From Microplitis mediator (lineage: Eukaryota; Arthropoda; Insecta; Hymenoptera; Braconidae), in assembly GCF_029852145.1 (NCBI RefSeq), contig NC_079973.1:9196385-9260384 (forward strand): a stretch of DNA of 64,000 nucleotides, written 5' to 3'. The notes beneath the pieces were generated by a model, which saw nothing but the letters and a program-made list of their open reading frames with translations, ran no database searches and had not been told where the DNA came from. Position numbers and translations under genes: made by a program. The stretch's first letter is position 1. Each line of letters begins with the position of its first letter. Shown in pieces: positions 46,911-58,504 of this stretch.

Positions 46911-47529
46911 CTGCATTTACAAGCAAAATTTAATTTAATTAGTTTAATATTGTATACTCATTAAACGTTACACAGTAGAAAATTTTTCGTATTTGTGTTA
47001 ACAAAAAAGTCTGTGCTAGAAATTTTATGTTAAATATTTAACATTTTTGGGGGATTCTACGGTTTCCGTGGCACCGCTAAATGACCGTAATTCTTGTAGA
47101 ACTCGACGAAAGAAGACTTTTTTAAAGAATAAAATTTTTCGATATCTAGCTTAGTTTTTGAGAAAAATGCGATTTTTTCGAAAAAGTGATATATTTCACA
47201 GATTTTAATATCTTTAATTTTTTTGTATTTTTTTCCGGAAAGTGCATTTGAAGAAGAAAATTTTGAAAAAAAAAACGTCTGAATTAGTCCATTTTTGAAG
47301 AAGTTATAGCTATTTGAAAAAAAGTCTTAGTTCGTTGAGTTCTACAAGAATTTGCAATTATTTGGTGGCGCCACGGAAACAGTAGACTTCTCGAAATAAA
47401 AGTAACGTTTACTGATTGTTACTATTCAAAAACACTTAAAAATGTAACTTTAACATAGAGCGCGTGTTAATTCATTAAAGTAACACAAAGAATGTGGTAA
47501 ATTTACCGTAGCCACTTAATAAGCTTATA

Positions 47530-48014
47530 TAGGGGGGGGGGGGGGGCAAGACGGAGTACTTAAGGAAATTTGTACCAAGTTTTCGGGGACTCAAATACAT
47601 TAAATTTTTTTTTTTTTTTTAAGAATATTCAAAATGAATAAATAATTTTTAGCTGCTGTTAAAAAAAAAAGTCTATTTTTTGCAGGCAAAGTGTACCCCC
47701 TAAAAAAGGTAAAAAAAAAATTTCTGGAAATTAAAGAAATTGGATTAAATTAAACTTTCTTATAAGTAATTTACGTAAAGAAAAATTACATTTTCCATAA
47801 TTATTGGATGCAAAGAAAGGAAAAAAAAATTTTAATTGTCTTTGTCATAAAACCAGTCATTAAGATTTTTTTACAAAAACAAAATTTTTTGAAAACAGCA
47901 ATGAAAAAATTTAAAATGATGCTCAATTGTATTTACAAAAGTGATTTCGAAATTTTTAAAAAATAGACTTTTTTTATAAAATTTTTGGACAATCCCACTG
48001 CCTCCTCCTTCTAT
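47530..48014. mobile_element. Poly-G-ended MITE, copy 2
   Basis: Starts TAGGGGGGGGGG, contains GTACTTAAGGAAAT and ATTATTGGATGCAAAG as in 13220-13728, and ends near CCTCCTCCTTCTATA. The right end is more degraded than in copy 1. Non-coding. Confidence 0.6.
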
Positions 48015-49644
48015 ACATAAATTTTTATGTCAAAATAACACAAATAAAAATGTTAATTCAACATTTTGCGTGTGTTGCAGATAGCATTTGAATGTGTAAA
48101 AGTTTCAGAACTGATAATAGAGAATAATAACATTTTTTTTTTCAAATTAATAATGTTAAAAAAATGTAAAAATTTGTGTAAAATGCTGTTCTAACACCCA
48201 GTTTTGTGTTAATTTAAAAAATTTTTATTATTGTGCACGAAGCCAAAATGCATGCAATTTTTCTAATGTGTTTCAAAACATCTATTGGGCATTGTAATAA
48301 TAGAGATCACACTTTAAAATAAATTTATTGTTAACAGTTATAATTAAAATTTAAAAATTGTTTTTTGATGGCTCGTAATTAATTGCTTTTGAAATATTCA
48401 ATTTATTTAAAAATCATGATGAAATAGAACAAATTTGACAATCAATGACAAATGTATAAGCTAATTTATCTTAATTTATTCATCATAATTTATAACCACT
48501 ACCATTAACCAGGAGTTTAATTTGAAGCATTAATTATTTAAAATTTATCAACATACATCAATAAAAAGTTATTTAATGTTAATAAAATTTATTTGTATTT
48601 AATAACCAGTCGATTCAGTTTTGATTACTAACAATAAACACAAATAAACTAACATTTATGGAGAATAAATATACGTCAGGCAAATATATGTCTTCATTAA
48701 ATATAAATGAATCCAGAATTGCTAAGAATATACTACGTATATAATTAACGCAAATATTGATATCATTAAAGTACAAATAAATGTTCCTATTAAATTTCTC
48801 TCTCGGCACATAATTATCTTGAAATATATTTATAGTACTTTTTACTAGAAAATTAAGAAATCATAATGATTTTTATTTTTTTCTTTATCAGCAAAAATAT
48901 AAACAATTTGTGAAGCTATTTGAAGTAAAAAAATAATTAACTATGCGATGATAATTATCACGAATAGATCTTGGAGTAAATTAAAACATAGAATTATTAG
49001 ACCTTAGTAAAAATTGAGCTTTATGAAGATTAACTAACTTGATTTTTTAATTAGCGAACGGTGTATTAGAATCATTAATTAATTAAAAAGTCGGGATAAA
49101 AGAAAAATATACATATGTTTAACATGATACTGAAAGTAGCAGAGATCTGCCGATTTTGTTGTTTTTATAAACTAGTAGTGAATAAAATAAAATTTTTTGA
49201 AATGCATCTTTCAAAATTCCTCCTACAAGTATTTCATTTGTTTATTTAAAAGAAAAAAGTTTTTTTCAATGTCTGTCACTTTAGTATCATGTATTTGACG
49301 CATGCTCCAAATAATTTAACATAAAAATTTTCCCAAAGTTTTTTTTTATTTAAGGTAAAAGACCCATTGCTCGATCAATTTTCATGGGAGTGAGATTAAA
49401 AGTCAATATAAATCTAACGAACAAACGTTAGTGAAATAATGGCTAGCTGAGCGGTATTTTGAAAACAGTTACTCAATTTGAATTTATAATAAACTACAAA
49501 ATACTCTGATAGGTCATATTCTGATATGAATTTAAAATCACAAATAATTGTTTATCAATCATCATTTTTTTAGTTTAAATTTTTTTTATAAAAACGCATT
49601 AATCAGTTAAAGTGAGCGACTAATGCTACTGATCGGGTTTACCC
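48015..49644. other. Intron, no gene seen
   Basis: AT-rich intron between the microexon and the 50094 exon. About 49355-49640 resembles, inverted, the DNA at 17420-17650 (an AAGGTAAAAGACCCATT-type repeat). No further exon found. Confidence 0.35.
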
Positions 49645-49768
49645 TCTTAAAATGAATCAGTGAAAAGTGCTGCAAATCAGTGAATATTCACTGCATAAAC
49701 AGTCCCAAGTATACCACTGATTGAATAAGTCACTGATTTGCAGCACTTTTCACTGATTCATTTTAAGA
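49645..49768. repeat. Perfect 39-bp inverted repeat
   Basis: Arms 49645-49683 and 49730-49768 are exact reverse complements (start TCTTAAAATGAATCAGTGAA) with a 46-nt loop. In the intron RNA of the gene this would make a stable hairpin. A miniature fold-back element. Confidence 0.85.
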
Positions 49769-50093
49769 GAAAAACATAAAAAAATGTAAAAGTTATGAAA
49801 TATTTAGTTTAATACTCAGTTAATTCACTAGTTCTGAGAATGTATAGATTGAAAATATAAGTGATAAATGTGAAATGGAATAAAAATTAGTTAACTGTCC
49901 ATAAGGGATGTCTACATTAATTCTGTCTAGACATCATAGATTATTGCAACTAATAAATATTTTCTAGTATAATAATAATAATCTAGTTTATTATTCAACG
50001 AAAACTACCCGTGGATATTATATTTTATCTCTGTATTGATAAATTTCTGTTATCATATTTAATTAATTGACACATTAAAATTAATAAACTTAC

Positions 50094-50206
50094 CGCCATG
50101 TCCTCACTTCTGTACGCCGTGAGGGTTTGTTCATCTTGCAGTAAAACACAGTAACATGGTTCCCAACATGATTCTCCAGCAGTCTCACTAACACAACATT
50201 CTGGCT
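50094..50206 (-). CDS. raskol: RasGAP PH-domain exon (N-terminal part)
   Basis: 113-bp internal exon: acceptor TAATGTTTACAG, donor ATGGCG|GTAAGT; phase 1 in, phase 0 out. It encodes G/E-PECCVSETAGESCWEPCYC then VLLQDEQTLTAYRSEDMA. The pattern W-P-YCVL---E-TL-AYRSED is the start of a PH domain (beta-1/beta-2 with the second-strand YR-E). It matches what I recall of the insect raskol / SynGAP-family PH region. It connects to the 52433 exon on one side and to the microexon at 46910 on the other. Confidence 0.78.
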
Positions 50207-51077
50207 CTGTAAACATTAAATCGTAAATTATAAATTTTATAATGCATCATTTTAGACAAAAGTAAATGGATAATTATAATACGTAAATAAAATTTTATAG
50301 AACGTATTTAACAAATCAGTGTATATATAGATACGAATGTATAGTGAAAGGTCGATGAGTGAATAAGCCCATTGGATATTATACTTAATCGTGATACAAT
50401 TTACTACTAATTATGAAATCGCGTCGGTGGCAAACCAGCCGTGAAAGGGATTAGCTTATGGCAAACCGGTCGTAAACAAGTACCTATAAGCATAACATTT
50501 CATACTTCGAACTTATGCACTTGTGCACGTCAATGGCAGATAAAATTTAGTATCCATAAGAGACAGTACAGAGGAGAGATGAAGGAGAGATGAAGGTATA
50601 GATATATACAAGAGGAAAGGGTTGGAGATCCCGTGAGGCCACTCGAGCATGTAACTATAGTATATATACTAAACCCAGGTGAACAGACATCGTATTGCTG
50701 GGTGCCTCGACAATTTCCGGATGCTAATGGTCTCGAGTCTCGACATCGTTGGACCACGTTCATTCCAAATAATTAATTCCCGGCGTGGAGTTTCATTTGC
50801 TCTTTTTCTCACCTCTTTACTTGCTTTTATTCTACTTATCCTCTTTCTTGCCAGCAAATAATATACTGCGATAATAAACCCCACGAATCATATTTAAATC
50901 ACAGCCGGAATTGCACGAAATACATTTTTTGTTAAGTAAAAGTCATGGGGAAAAATAGTGAATAAAAAAAAAAATGAGTATTGATTATTGCACACCTCAA
51001 GCGCGAACGCACTGTGTGCTTTACGATCGAAATCATTTCTCGACTCACGTTTAATCATCTCTACACTTTTATCGATT

Positions 51078-51600
51078 ACACTAAAATGGGTTAAATTATA
51101 TACTAGTGCAAAGATAATTAATTAAGGAATAATTTTGACCCGGTATTTTGTCAATTCATTATTCTATTGATTTAAAATGAATTATTTTTAGCAATAGGAT
51201 TATTCTTGTGGCTGCAACAGGAATATCCTGTTGTAGCGACTAACTCATGCTACAGGAACGTTCCTGTAGCACCAACATTTCTTTTTTTTCAGTGTAAATA
51301 ATTTTATTTATATTAGTTCTATATCTTTTGTCGCAAGAACGCTTTTGAAAATCACTAAATCCTTTTTGTTTAATTGTAATTAATAAAAAAAACTTAAAAC
51401 CGGTAATTCATGAAAAATTTAGCTGCCATTTTTTATTTTTATTATTTTTTTTTCCTCCACCAATTACTTGCAGCAGCACTAGTGCAACAGTAGAATTAAA
51501 AAATAAAAAGCGTCATCTAAAAAAAAGCGGAATATTTAAAAAAAATTTTAAATAATAAAAATTAACCTGAAAGAAAAAAAACTAAATAAATAAAAAATAA
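51078..51600 (+). repeat. Dispersed repeat, partner of 9580-10045
   Basis: Begins ACACTAAAATGGGTTAAATT and shares TTTTGTCGCAAGAACGC, TTTTTGTTTAATTGTAAT and AGCTGCCATTTTTTATT with the inverted copy. An extra palindromic insert CAACAGGAATATCCTGTTG / GCTACAGGAACGTTCCTGTAGC is present at about 51217-51275. Confidence 0.6.
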
Positions 51601-52432
51601 AATGAATAATTTAAAAGTATAGTAATAATAAATTATGTAAAAGAATGATTAAAATAATAATATAATCAAATTATACTCGACTTCTGTACTTTATATAATC
51701 TATTTATTTAAATTTCGAAATTCCTTCAAGTTACTCATGCTTACAATTATTTTTGCTGTAATATGAAATTCAAACTTTTCCCAGAATATGTTTGGTAAAA
51801 TTGTTTTATTTTAGTTTGTATATTTATACATATTATCGATTTTATATATTAATGCTAAATTTTTTAGCATTATCTTAACGGTTACGTTAGTAAATGGGAA
51901 CGACTAAATACATATATATGTATATATATGTATCGAAAACCTGTCGGAGTTTATTGAAACTTATTTAAAGATTCTTCGTTTGTAAGGATATTTAAAAAAT
52001 TTAATTATAGTTATATAAAATACACTTGCTATTTTTAGATTTAAAAAAGTCGGTCAATTAGGTCAATGTACTCGGGCAATTTTGTTTATTTTATAATAAG
52101 ACAAGATCAATAAAGTATTTACTTTATTAAAGCAATTTATTTATAAAAAATATATTGTATTGTGTATCTAAGGACAGCGATCGTAAAAGATAGAGATCTA
52201 TGAATTATGAACACGATATCACGCTAAACAAGTCATTCAGAAAGTGGGTAATGACCTGCAAAACTAGGCTATAAAAACATGTACAACATATATTAAAGAT
52301 ATTATTGTATAAGTTAAAATTGATTTGATGGGATTAAAATAATAATAATATATATATATAGTCAATTTATCATAACGATTGGAGAAAGGCAAATGACAAG
52401 AGTAACTCTTTTATATTCGAGTATTTGCTTAC

Positions 52433-52679
52433 CACAGTAGTGCATCAAGAGGTCAAGAATGCCAGAATAAACTCGAGAATCTTGATGGCAACAGTTGGGT
52501 TCAACTTGAGGCTCAAATAGAGAGAAATCAAGACCCTCCATGTCGCTTTCGCCACATGAATCGCTCAGAGGCTCAAATATACTTATATTATCACCAATAG
52601 CACTTTCGTCTTCAGTGATAATAAATTCACGCAATTCTGATGATGAAGATGATGCTGTGCCATGTTGACACAACGCCAT
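52433..52679 (-). CDS. raskol: Distal first coding exon of the RasGAP gene
   Basis: ATG 52679 to donor TACTGTG|GTAAGC, 247 bp, leaving in phase 1. It encodes MALCQHGTASSSSSELREF then IITEDESAIGDNISIFEPLSD..., an acidic, Ser-rich N-terminus of 82 residues ending HYC, with a repeated F-EP motif (IFEPLSD, LFEPQVE). In frame with the PH exon: ...MHYC-G/E-PECC. The upstream frame meets a stop 12 codons before this ATG, which supports it as the start, although an acceptor TTCTATAAG just upstream cannot be excluded. This is the only first exon found that would give an isoform with the full PH region. Confidence 0.7.
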
Positions 52680-54479
52680 GTTTTCAGCATCAGTACATTC
52701 ACTTATAGAAATTTATTAATATACACAATTAATTATTTACTCTTCTAACCATTTTTAATGTTCATTTTATACTGCAACTCTGCAGCCATTGATATTCATA
52801 CTTTCTCTGCATTTATGATAGATGTCTTTTATTAATTATTATTAACTTTGCAAAAAATGAATGAAAAGTTTGAGAGAAAAGAGAAACATTGAATAAGGTA
52901 TAGAGCACACTGATCGCGGAGACGTATAACAGTAAAAGTCCTGCTAGACCAGCTTGCGGATCAGACTCAATGTCTTGTTGATGTTTGTATACTTGGTCAG
53001 ACTCAAGTTGAGACGAGACGCCGTTTATGATTTTTTATTACTTGGCATAAAGACTCAGTCTTTCTCATAATGTCCATTAATTAACCTCGGGTTTTACTGC
53101 AAGTTCAGATAACGAATTCACGAAATTTATTAAAAATTCAAATAAAGACGGATTGTTTTTTGCTCAGAAATAAATTATTTATTGGCGTAAGAAATATTTT
53201 GCACTACAAATTGAAGACTGAAATTTTCTTAGGACTGGGAAAAATTTCTTAGAGCAATAATTTTTTTCTCACCTCGGAAAATTTTTTCTTACTCCAAAAA
53301 AGTTTTATTGCCCTGCGAAATTTTTTGTTTTCAATTTATACGCATAAAAAAATCGTCGAGTCAAGAAAACATTTTGGAAGGTTTTCAAAACATTTTTTTT
53401 TAATCAAGAATATTTACGTTCAGTCCTGTGTAATGCAAAAAATTTATTGGGACAAGTAGTAATTTTTTTGGAGCGAGTGAAAATTCTTGTGCCAAGAAAT
53501 CCTTTTTTTTATGATCCTGAAGTTAGCAGACAATCAAAAATTTTTGAATTTTTTTCCAACCAATAAATTACAAAAAAAAAAAAAAAAAATTTGCACATGT
53601 AGAAAATTTAAAAATCTATAAGTGCAATTTTTTCAAATGTTTTTTTTTTTCATAATTTATTGTTTTAAAAAAAAAAACAAAAATTACTACACGTCGGCTG
53701 AATTCAGTGTCATTTTTTTCTTCGATTTTATTTTATTTAGTTTTTTTATTAAATTATTTATTTCAATAATATGTGATATTGTTTTCAAATGGTTGAAACC
53801 TCATCAAAAATTTTGTGATTAATAAAATTGTGTTGAATAAAATGTAATGTAAATTATTGAAATATCAAACAATATAACAGATTAACTGCTATGATATCGA
53901 ATTATCAAAAATATTTCAAAAGAAATAATTTAAATTGCACACGTGCGTTTACCGCTTATATATATATTGTTGAGATTTTACTCCATTTCACATATATTTG
54001 TTTTGTCCCACGGGTACCCGATAAAATGAACGTTTGCGTTTTATGATTACAATACCAGTCATACAATTCGTATCACGCAATGGGTTCTCATGACATTTTA
54101 TTTAATGAATTGTCCAGAAAATCCGGATATTTAAAAGAAAACTCTTTTGATATTTATCATAACATAATATTTAATAAATAAATATTAAAATACCGACAAA
54201 TTGATTAATCAATAATAACATTTATCATTATTGCAGGCAATTCTTATCATAAATAAATTCTATTTCTTCCAAGACAATTATTTATTATTTTTGACATAAA
54301 TGTGAATGAATATAAATATGAGATTCTTATTACTGCAGTACAAACAAATCAAAGTAAAGTGAAGAAATAACTGAAGAGAAAGAAAACGTTTATTTTTTTT
54401 TTCTTCTTTTGTGGGAAAAAAATAAATGAGGACAAGAAAAATATATTTGAACTGTCACATTAAGAAATAACCCGCGAAA
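52680..54479. other. Upstream region of the distal exon
   Basis: AT-rich DNA with small TTCTTGG-type MITE debris at 53160-53520. No clear core promoter; TCAGTG-type initiator words occur near 52910. The frame 53622-53822 is poly-T driven and not a gene. Confidence 0.35.
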
Positions 54480-54610
54480 TCCCCGAAGTAAACACGTTCT
54501 AGGTTCGTCGTCAACTGACTTAGCACAGACTGGAGCCAACATCTAGAGACCGAACTGATCCGAGGGTCCACGAAGCCGGCCGACGACCCAGAATATCCAT
54601 CTCGAATCCT
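54480..54610 (-). promoter_or_regulatory. GC-rich candidate promoter or leader exon
   Basis: The most GC-rich stretch between 47 and 57 kb (CCGAGGGTCCACGAAGCCGG...). The minus strand has two initiator-like words, GATCAGTTCGG and GTCAGTTGACG. It is placed about 1.8 kb upstream of the distal coding exon, so it could be its promoter or a non-coding leader exon. Position and composition are the only evidence. Confidence 0.25.
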
Positions 54611-55434
54611 CATCTCTTTGGGATAATTTAATAATTCCCATTATAATATTTGATTTCTATTTATCAATTGGAAATTCATGAGCTTATGACCTAACAGACA
54701 AATTTATTATCATCGTTGTTGTATCAAAAGAAACAAAAATTAAATTACATATGTTTCAGAAATAAAATTTATTGGTATATGAAATTTTGAATTATGGAAA
54801 TAATAAAAATATATATGTTATAGTTTATGACAGATCGACATCTGCCAATGTATTGGAATATTTTTGCATCAGGTGCAAGAAAGTATACGAGTGGTTTTAT
54901 ACAAAGAAAAGACATTGCATTTGATATGTGAGCAAGATATAGAATTTTAATGTCACATGTGGAATATCTTACGGTTTTACTATTAACCGCATTTATTCGC
55001 GCAGCCAACCGCATAATCGTTGATGCAGTTACATCCTTCCTTGAATTTCTTGTTTCTATCTTCTTCCGTATCTTCTTTTTATTTTTATTGAGATGAGCAT
55101 TGTGGATGACCATGTTCTACTATTCCAAGATTGCTTGATGCTGGACAAGGTCGACTGGACTCTCATTACTTTACCAAGTCAACTAGAACCTTCTGTTCCG
55201 TTATGTACCATCTTTTCTCTTTACTCTTTTTTTCCCATCATTATGATCATCATTATTTTGCGTTAAGAATCGTTCAATCATCTCTTCTATGCCGGTCGAA
55301 AAAATTTTATCGACAACGATATATACCTTCGTATGGTAACACCTACAGGTTCTACTATTCTACTTTTCAACGTTTTTTTCTTCTATTATAAAGTTTTTCA
55401 TTTCACCGTCATTTAAATATACATATATATAATA

Positions 55435-56262
55435 CGCTGAGAGAAAAAAATGTATATCTTCAAGAAGAAATTATTGATTTAAGTACTTTAGTTACTTAAA
55501 TAGTGCCGAGTAATTATTTTCATCAATCAAGTAAAATAATAACTTGATTCAAGCATTTTATTCACTGGCTTGATACTAAGATAAACATTTGATTTTTTCA
55601 AACAAATATTACTAGTCATGCTTGTTATTTAATCTAATCTTGTTCAGATTAGTTTTGTACCTTACGAAACATTTTTTTTATAAATAAATAATTTTACCCT
55701 CTCTAAGATTCGAACCTAGACCGATCACGCGAAACTTATGACGTCCAGCTGCGGTGGCCTATTGGAAATCGTGTATTTAATAAACTCTTAAGTTATTCAT
55801 CGATGTATGGCATATTAAATATTAATTTACACAACTAAGTAATTCAATTCAAATATTTAGTAGTTTATAGAAGTAGCTCTCGAAAAAATTAATATATTTA
55901 ATATTTTTATTAGCACCAATGAAAAATTTCATTTCGTTATAATAAGAAATTTTTTTCATAGTGCAAGAATTTTTCACTAATTTTTAATTATATCTTTCTT
56001 CAATTCCTTTTTTTTATTTAGCCAAATAATTACTTTATTGAAATTTTTAATTGTAATAAATTTGAGAAGGTATCAACTAAATTGTCAAAATATTTGGTTG
56101 CCTTAAGAAATTGATGCTCCTAGAAATTTATTATTAAAGTGAAGCAATAGTTTTCTCAAAATAAGAACTATCAATTTAATTTTAGAAAAAAATGACTTAT
56201 TTTCAGTATTTATGGAAACAAGAAAAATAATTACTTGTATTAAATTTATTTTTCTTTCAGTG
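55435..56262 (+). mobile_element. CACTGAG-family element A4, uninterrupted
   Basis: 828 bp from CGCTGAGAGAAAAAAATG to ATTTATTTTTCTTTCAGTG. The cleanest member: AGTTACTTAAATAGTGCCGA, a tRNA-like segment (reverse strand TTTCGCGTGATCGGTCTAGG then TTCGAATC), and TTTGGTTGCCTTAAGAAATT. No coding frame. Its right end abuts the duplicated exon block exactly as A3 abuts the original exon. Confidence 0.75.
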
Positions 56263-56541
56263 CATAATATAACTATTAACTGCATGATATGAATTCAATT
56301 AACCGAAATGAATATTAGTAGTATATGTATTACGAATTGATAATTAATTATTTCAGATTGGCGATGCAATGTTTGTTGAATTGCCTCGAATACGCTTAGA
56401 CGGCGGAGCCAGGGCTTTTCGTCAACATTGGGGATATGAATTGCGTCCATTAGCACCCCCACCGCCACTTATTGAAGAAGATGAAGGCGGAATTGAACCA
56501 GAAACTGTCAGTCTACGTGAAGCCAACACTGCATCGCCTAT
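56263..56541 (+). pseudogene. Inverted duplicate of the 44410-44596 PH exon
   Basis: Plus-strand copy of 44412-44690: the same intron flank with no difference that I can see, the same acceptor TATTTCAG and the same exon from IGDAMFVELPRIRLDGG to NTASP. Exon part is 56357-56541. I see two differences in the exon, both silent third-position changes (CCA/CCG Pro, GCG/GCA Ala). The match stops two bases before the exon end; the copy reads CCTATTGTTTTATT instead of CCTATAG|GTAAAT, so the donor is lost and the frame runs on to VLLKFLRRVYSNF... and a stop at 56612-56614. It lies upstream of the gene in opposite orientation, 11.8 kb from the original. Most likely a recent non-functional duplicate; an assembly artefact is possible. 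Confidence 0.85.
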
Positions 56542-56802
56542 TGTTTTATTAAAGTTTCTAAGGAGGGTCTACAGTAATTTTTATCCAAGCTTTTCTCTCA
56601 AACTAAACCTCTAACCGCAAAACTAAGAACGAAGCTTTGATGCATTACTCTATAAACTAGCAGTCTACGTTTTGATTTTTGAAAAATATTTATTTGTTTA
56701 AGAGAAAAACGTGGGCAAAGTTTCCATTTACTGCGCAAGTGCAACAAGAATTGTTCCGTTTGTTGACTTGAGTATGATAAAGAAAAAAGGTTCAGACCCC
56801 TC
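56542..56802 (+). other. Unique block beside the duplicated exon
   Basis: About 260 bp between the exon copy and a truncated CACTGAG element. Its only recognisable part is the 45-bp motif at 56695-56740 shared with the leader of the 15401 exon (TTTGTTTAAGAGAAAAAC ... TTTCCATTTACTGC). Confidence 0.5.
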
Positions 56803-57008
56803 TTAATTGTAATAAATTTGAGAACGTATCAATTAAATCGAAGAAATGTTTGGTTGCCTGAAGCTATTGATGCTTTTAGAAATTTATTAATAAAGTGGAG
56901 CAATAATTTTCTTAATATCAATTTAATTTTATAAAAAAATGACTTATTTTGAGTATTTATGAAAACAAGAAAAATAATTACTTGCATTTAATGTTTTTTC
57001 TCTCAGTG
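56803..57008 (+). mobile_element. CACTGAG-family 3' fragment A5
   Basis: Only the last ~205 bp of the family are present: TTAATTGTAATAAATTTGAGAA, TTTGGTTGCCTGAAG and the terminus TTTTTTCTCTCAGTG. Same orientation as A4, so A4 and A5 bracket the duplicated exon. Confidence 0.75.
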
Positions 57009-57013
57009 CATCA

Positions 57014-57379
57014 ATGTATATATGTAATATGTGTATAGTATTTTATATGCAACGGAATAAAAGCAAAATTGTTGGCGCACTGTTGTCGATCGCATGGTGC
57101 GCACCGATGCAGGTGCAGACGAATGGAGTTCAGTCCGTCGGGCATAAAAATTTTCCAGCCCCTTTTTACTCGCAACCTAGTATACCCTCGTCAACTACTC
57201 TACTTTATTTTACGTCTTTTTTCTACTCTATATATATAACAAAGCAGGGTGTATATCACAAATACACAGCAAGCGGCAACGAGATGCATCGACGGATCAA
57301 TCGCCAGAGGGATGATGAAGTAAAAAAGAAGGGAGCAAGCAGAAATGTACAGTCTGAAGCTCATACTAGATACCTTTAG
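57014..57379 (+). other. 121-codon open frame, unrecognised
   Basis: ATG 57014 opens 121 codons (MYICNMCIVFYMQRNKSKI...). A hydrophobic stretch near residues 62-75 (TTLLYFTSFFYSIYI) is followed by a basic, hydrophilic end (HRRINRQRDDEVKKKGASR). The frame begins right after the A5 terminus. The 57080-57340 part is GC-richer than its surroundings, which lengthens chance frames. No family recognised. Confidence 0.18.
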
Positions 57380-58479
57380 GTCCATATCAAGGGGATGAAA
57401 ATAAAATACATTAGGGTAAAAGTTATATCCTTAAAACTATCTACTCGTTCCCACTCGTATATATATTTCTTGCTCTCATATATCCGATTAAAAAACTTGA
57501 CATAAACATAAATATTAGACAATATATTTATTTGTTTTTTTTTTATTTTTTACAAATATGAGCTACTCTGGCATCTTGATTGATCTTATTGATTCCCTTA
57601 TCTTTGAGTAAAAGTAAACTTGACTGGTCACGATTTCTCGCTTTCTAATTTTCTAATAGACAACTAACTTTAAGTATAACTTTTTTTCACATTCATTACC
57701 TGAATGTACTCAATTAACATCAGCAGCTTCGTTGAAACTTAAAACTTTTAAGTATATTATTATTATGTATCAGAAGTATGTGTTTCATTACAGATAAAAA
57801 TATTGTTTTTTAAATATAATAGAAAAAAGAAAAAAATTCCCAGTTGTCGATACGCGTATCGAAATCCGATCTAGCAACTCAAGGGTGTCACGTTTTGCTA
57901 TTTCTTTTTTTCCTCCCTCTCACAACTTGAATAAATTTCTCATACATAGATCCGGTCACGCTATAAGCACCATGAGAAATTTACTATCAATAATAATTCT
58001 CGTCATCTTTGTACATGATTCATCAACTATGTAACACATTGCAGTACAGTATAAAAAAGTCAGGTCTCTTGCTTATTTGCGAACACTGTGAGTCATCGAG
58101 TCATTGTCTAAATGGTAATCTACGTTTAGGATACAAGAATATACCGTTAAAGTAACATAATAAGGAAAAGGATTTTTATCTCTACATTCTTTTTTTCTCT
58201 CTTTTTCTTTTAAAAAGTAAAAAGTATTTATAATACACTTGATGACTGGCGAATTTATCGACTATATTAGTTACTTTTAATTGAGAATTAACAAAACTTT
58301 TCATCATAGTATTTATAGAAATGATGATTCTGTGTCGATTTATATACAGAGTAAAAAATATAGGTAACTTTACTTAAGAATATGAGTTAAATTTACGAAA
58401 TTCATATTTTGTAAACTTAAAACGCTATTTAATTGAAATTGTAGAATTTTTATAATATCTTGAGAATTTAATTTTTATT
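57380..58479. other. Intergenic, nothing seen
   Basis: AT-rich DNA upstream of the gene with no recognisable gene, RNA or complete element. Confidence 0.35.
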
Positions 58480-58504
58480 TATATTTATAGTAAATTGTAT
58501 ACTA

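Noticed and set aside
1376..52679. Identification as dunce/PDE4, another gene with many first exons
   Set aside because: The PH-type exons and the RRGSAPATPVL linker do not fit the PDE4 UCR regions; the SynGAP/raskol family fits better.
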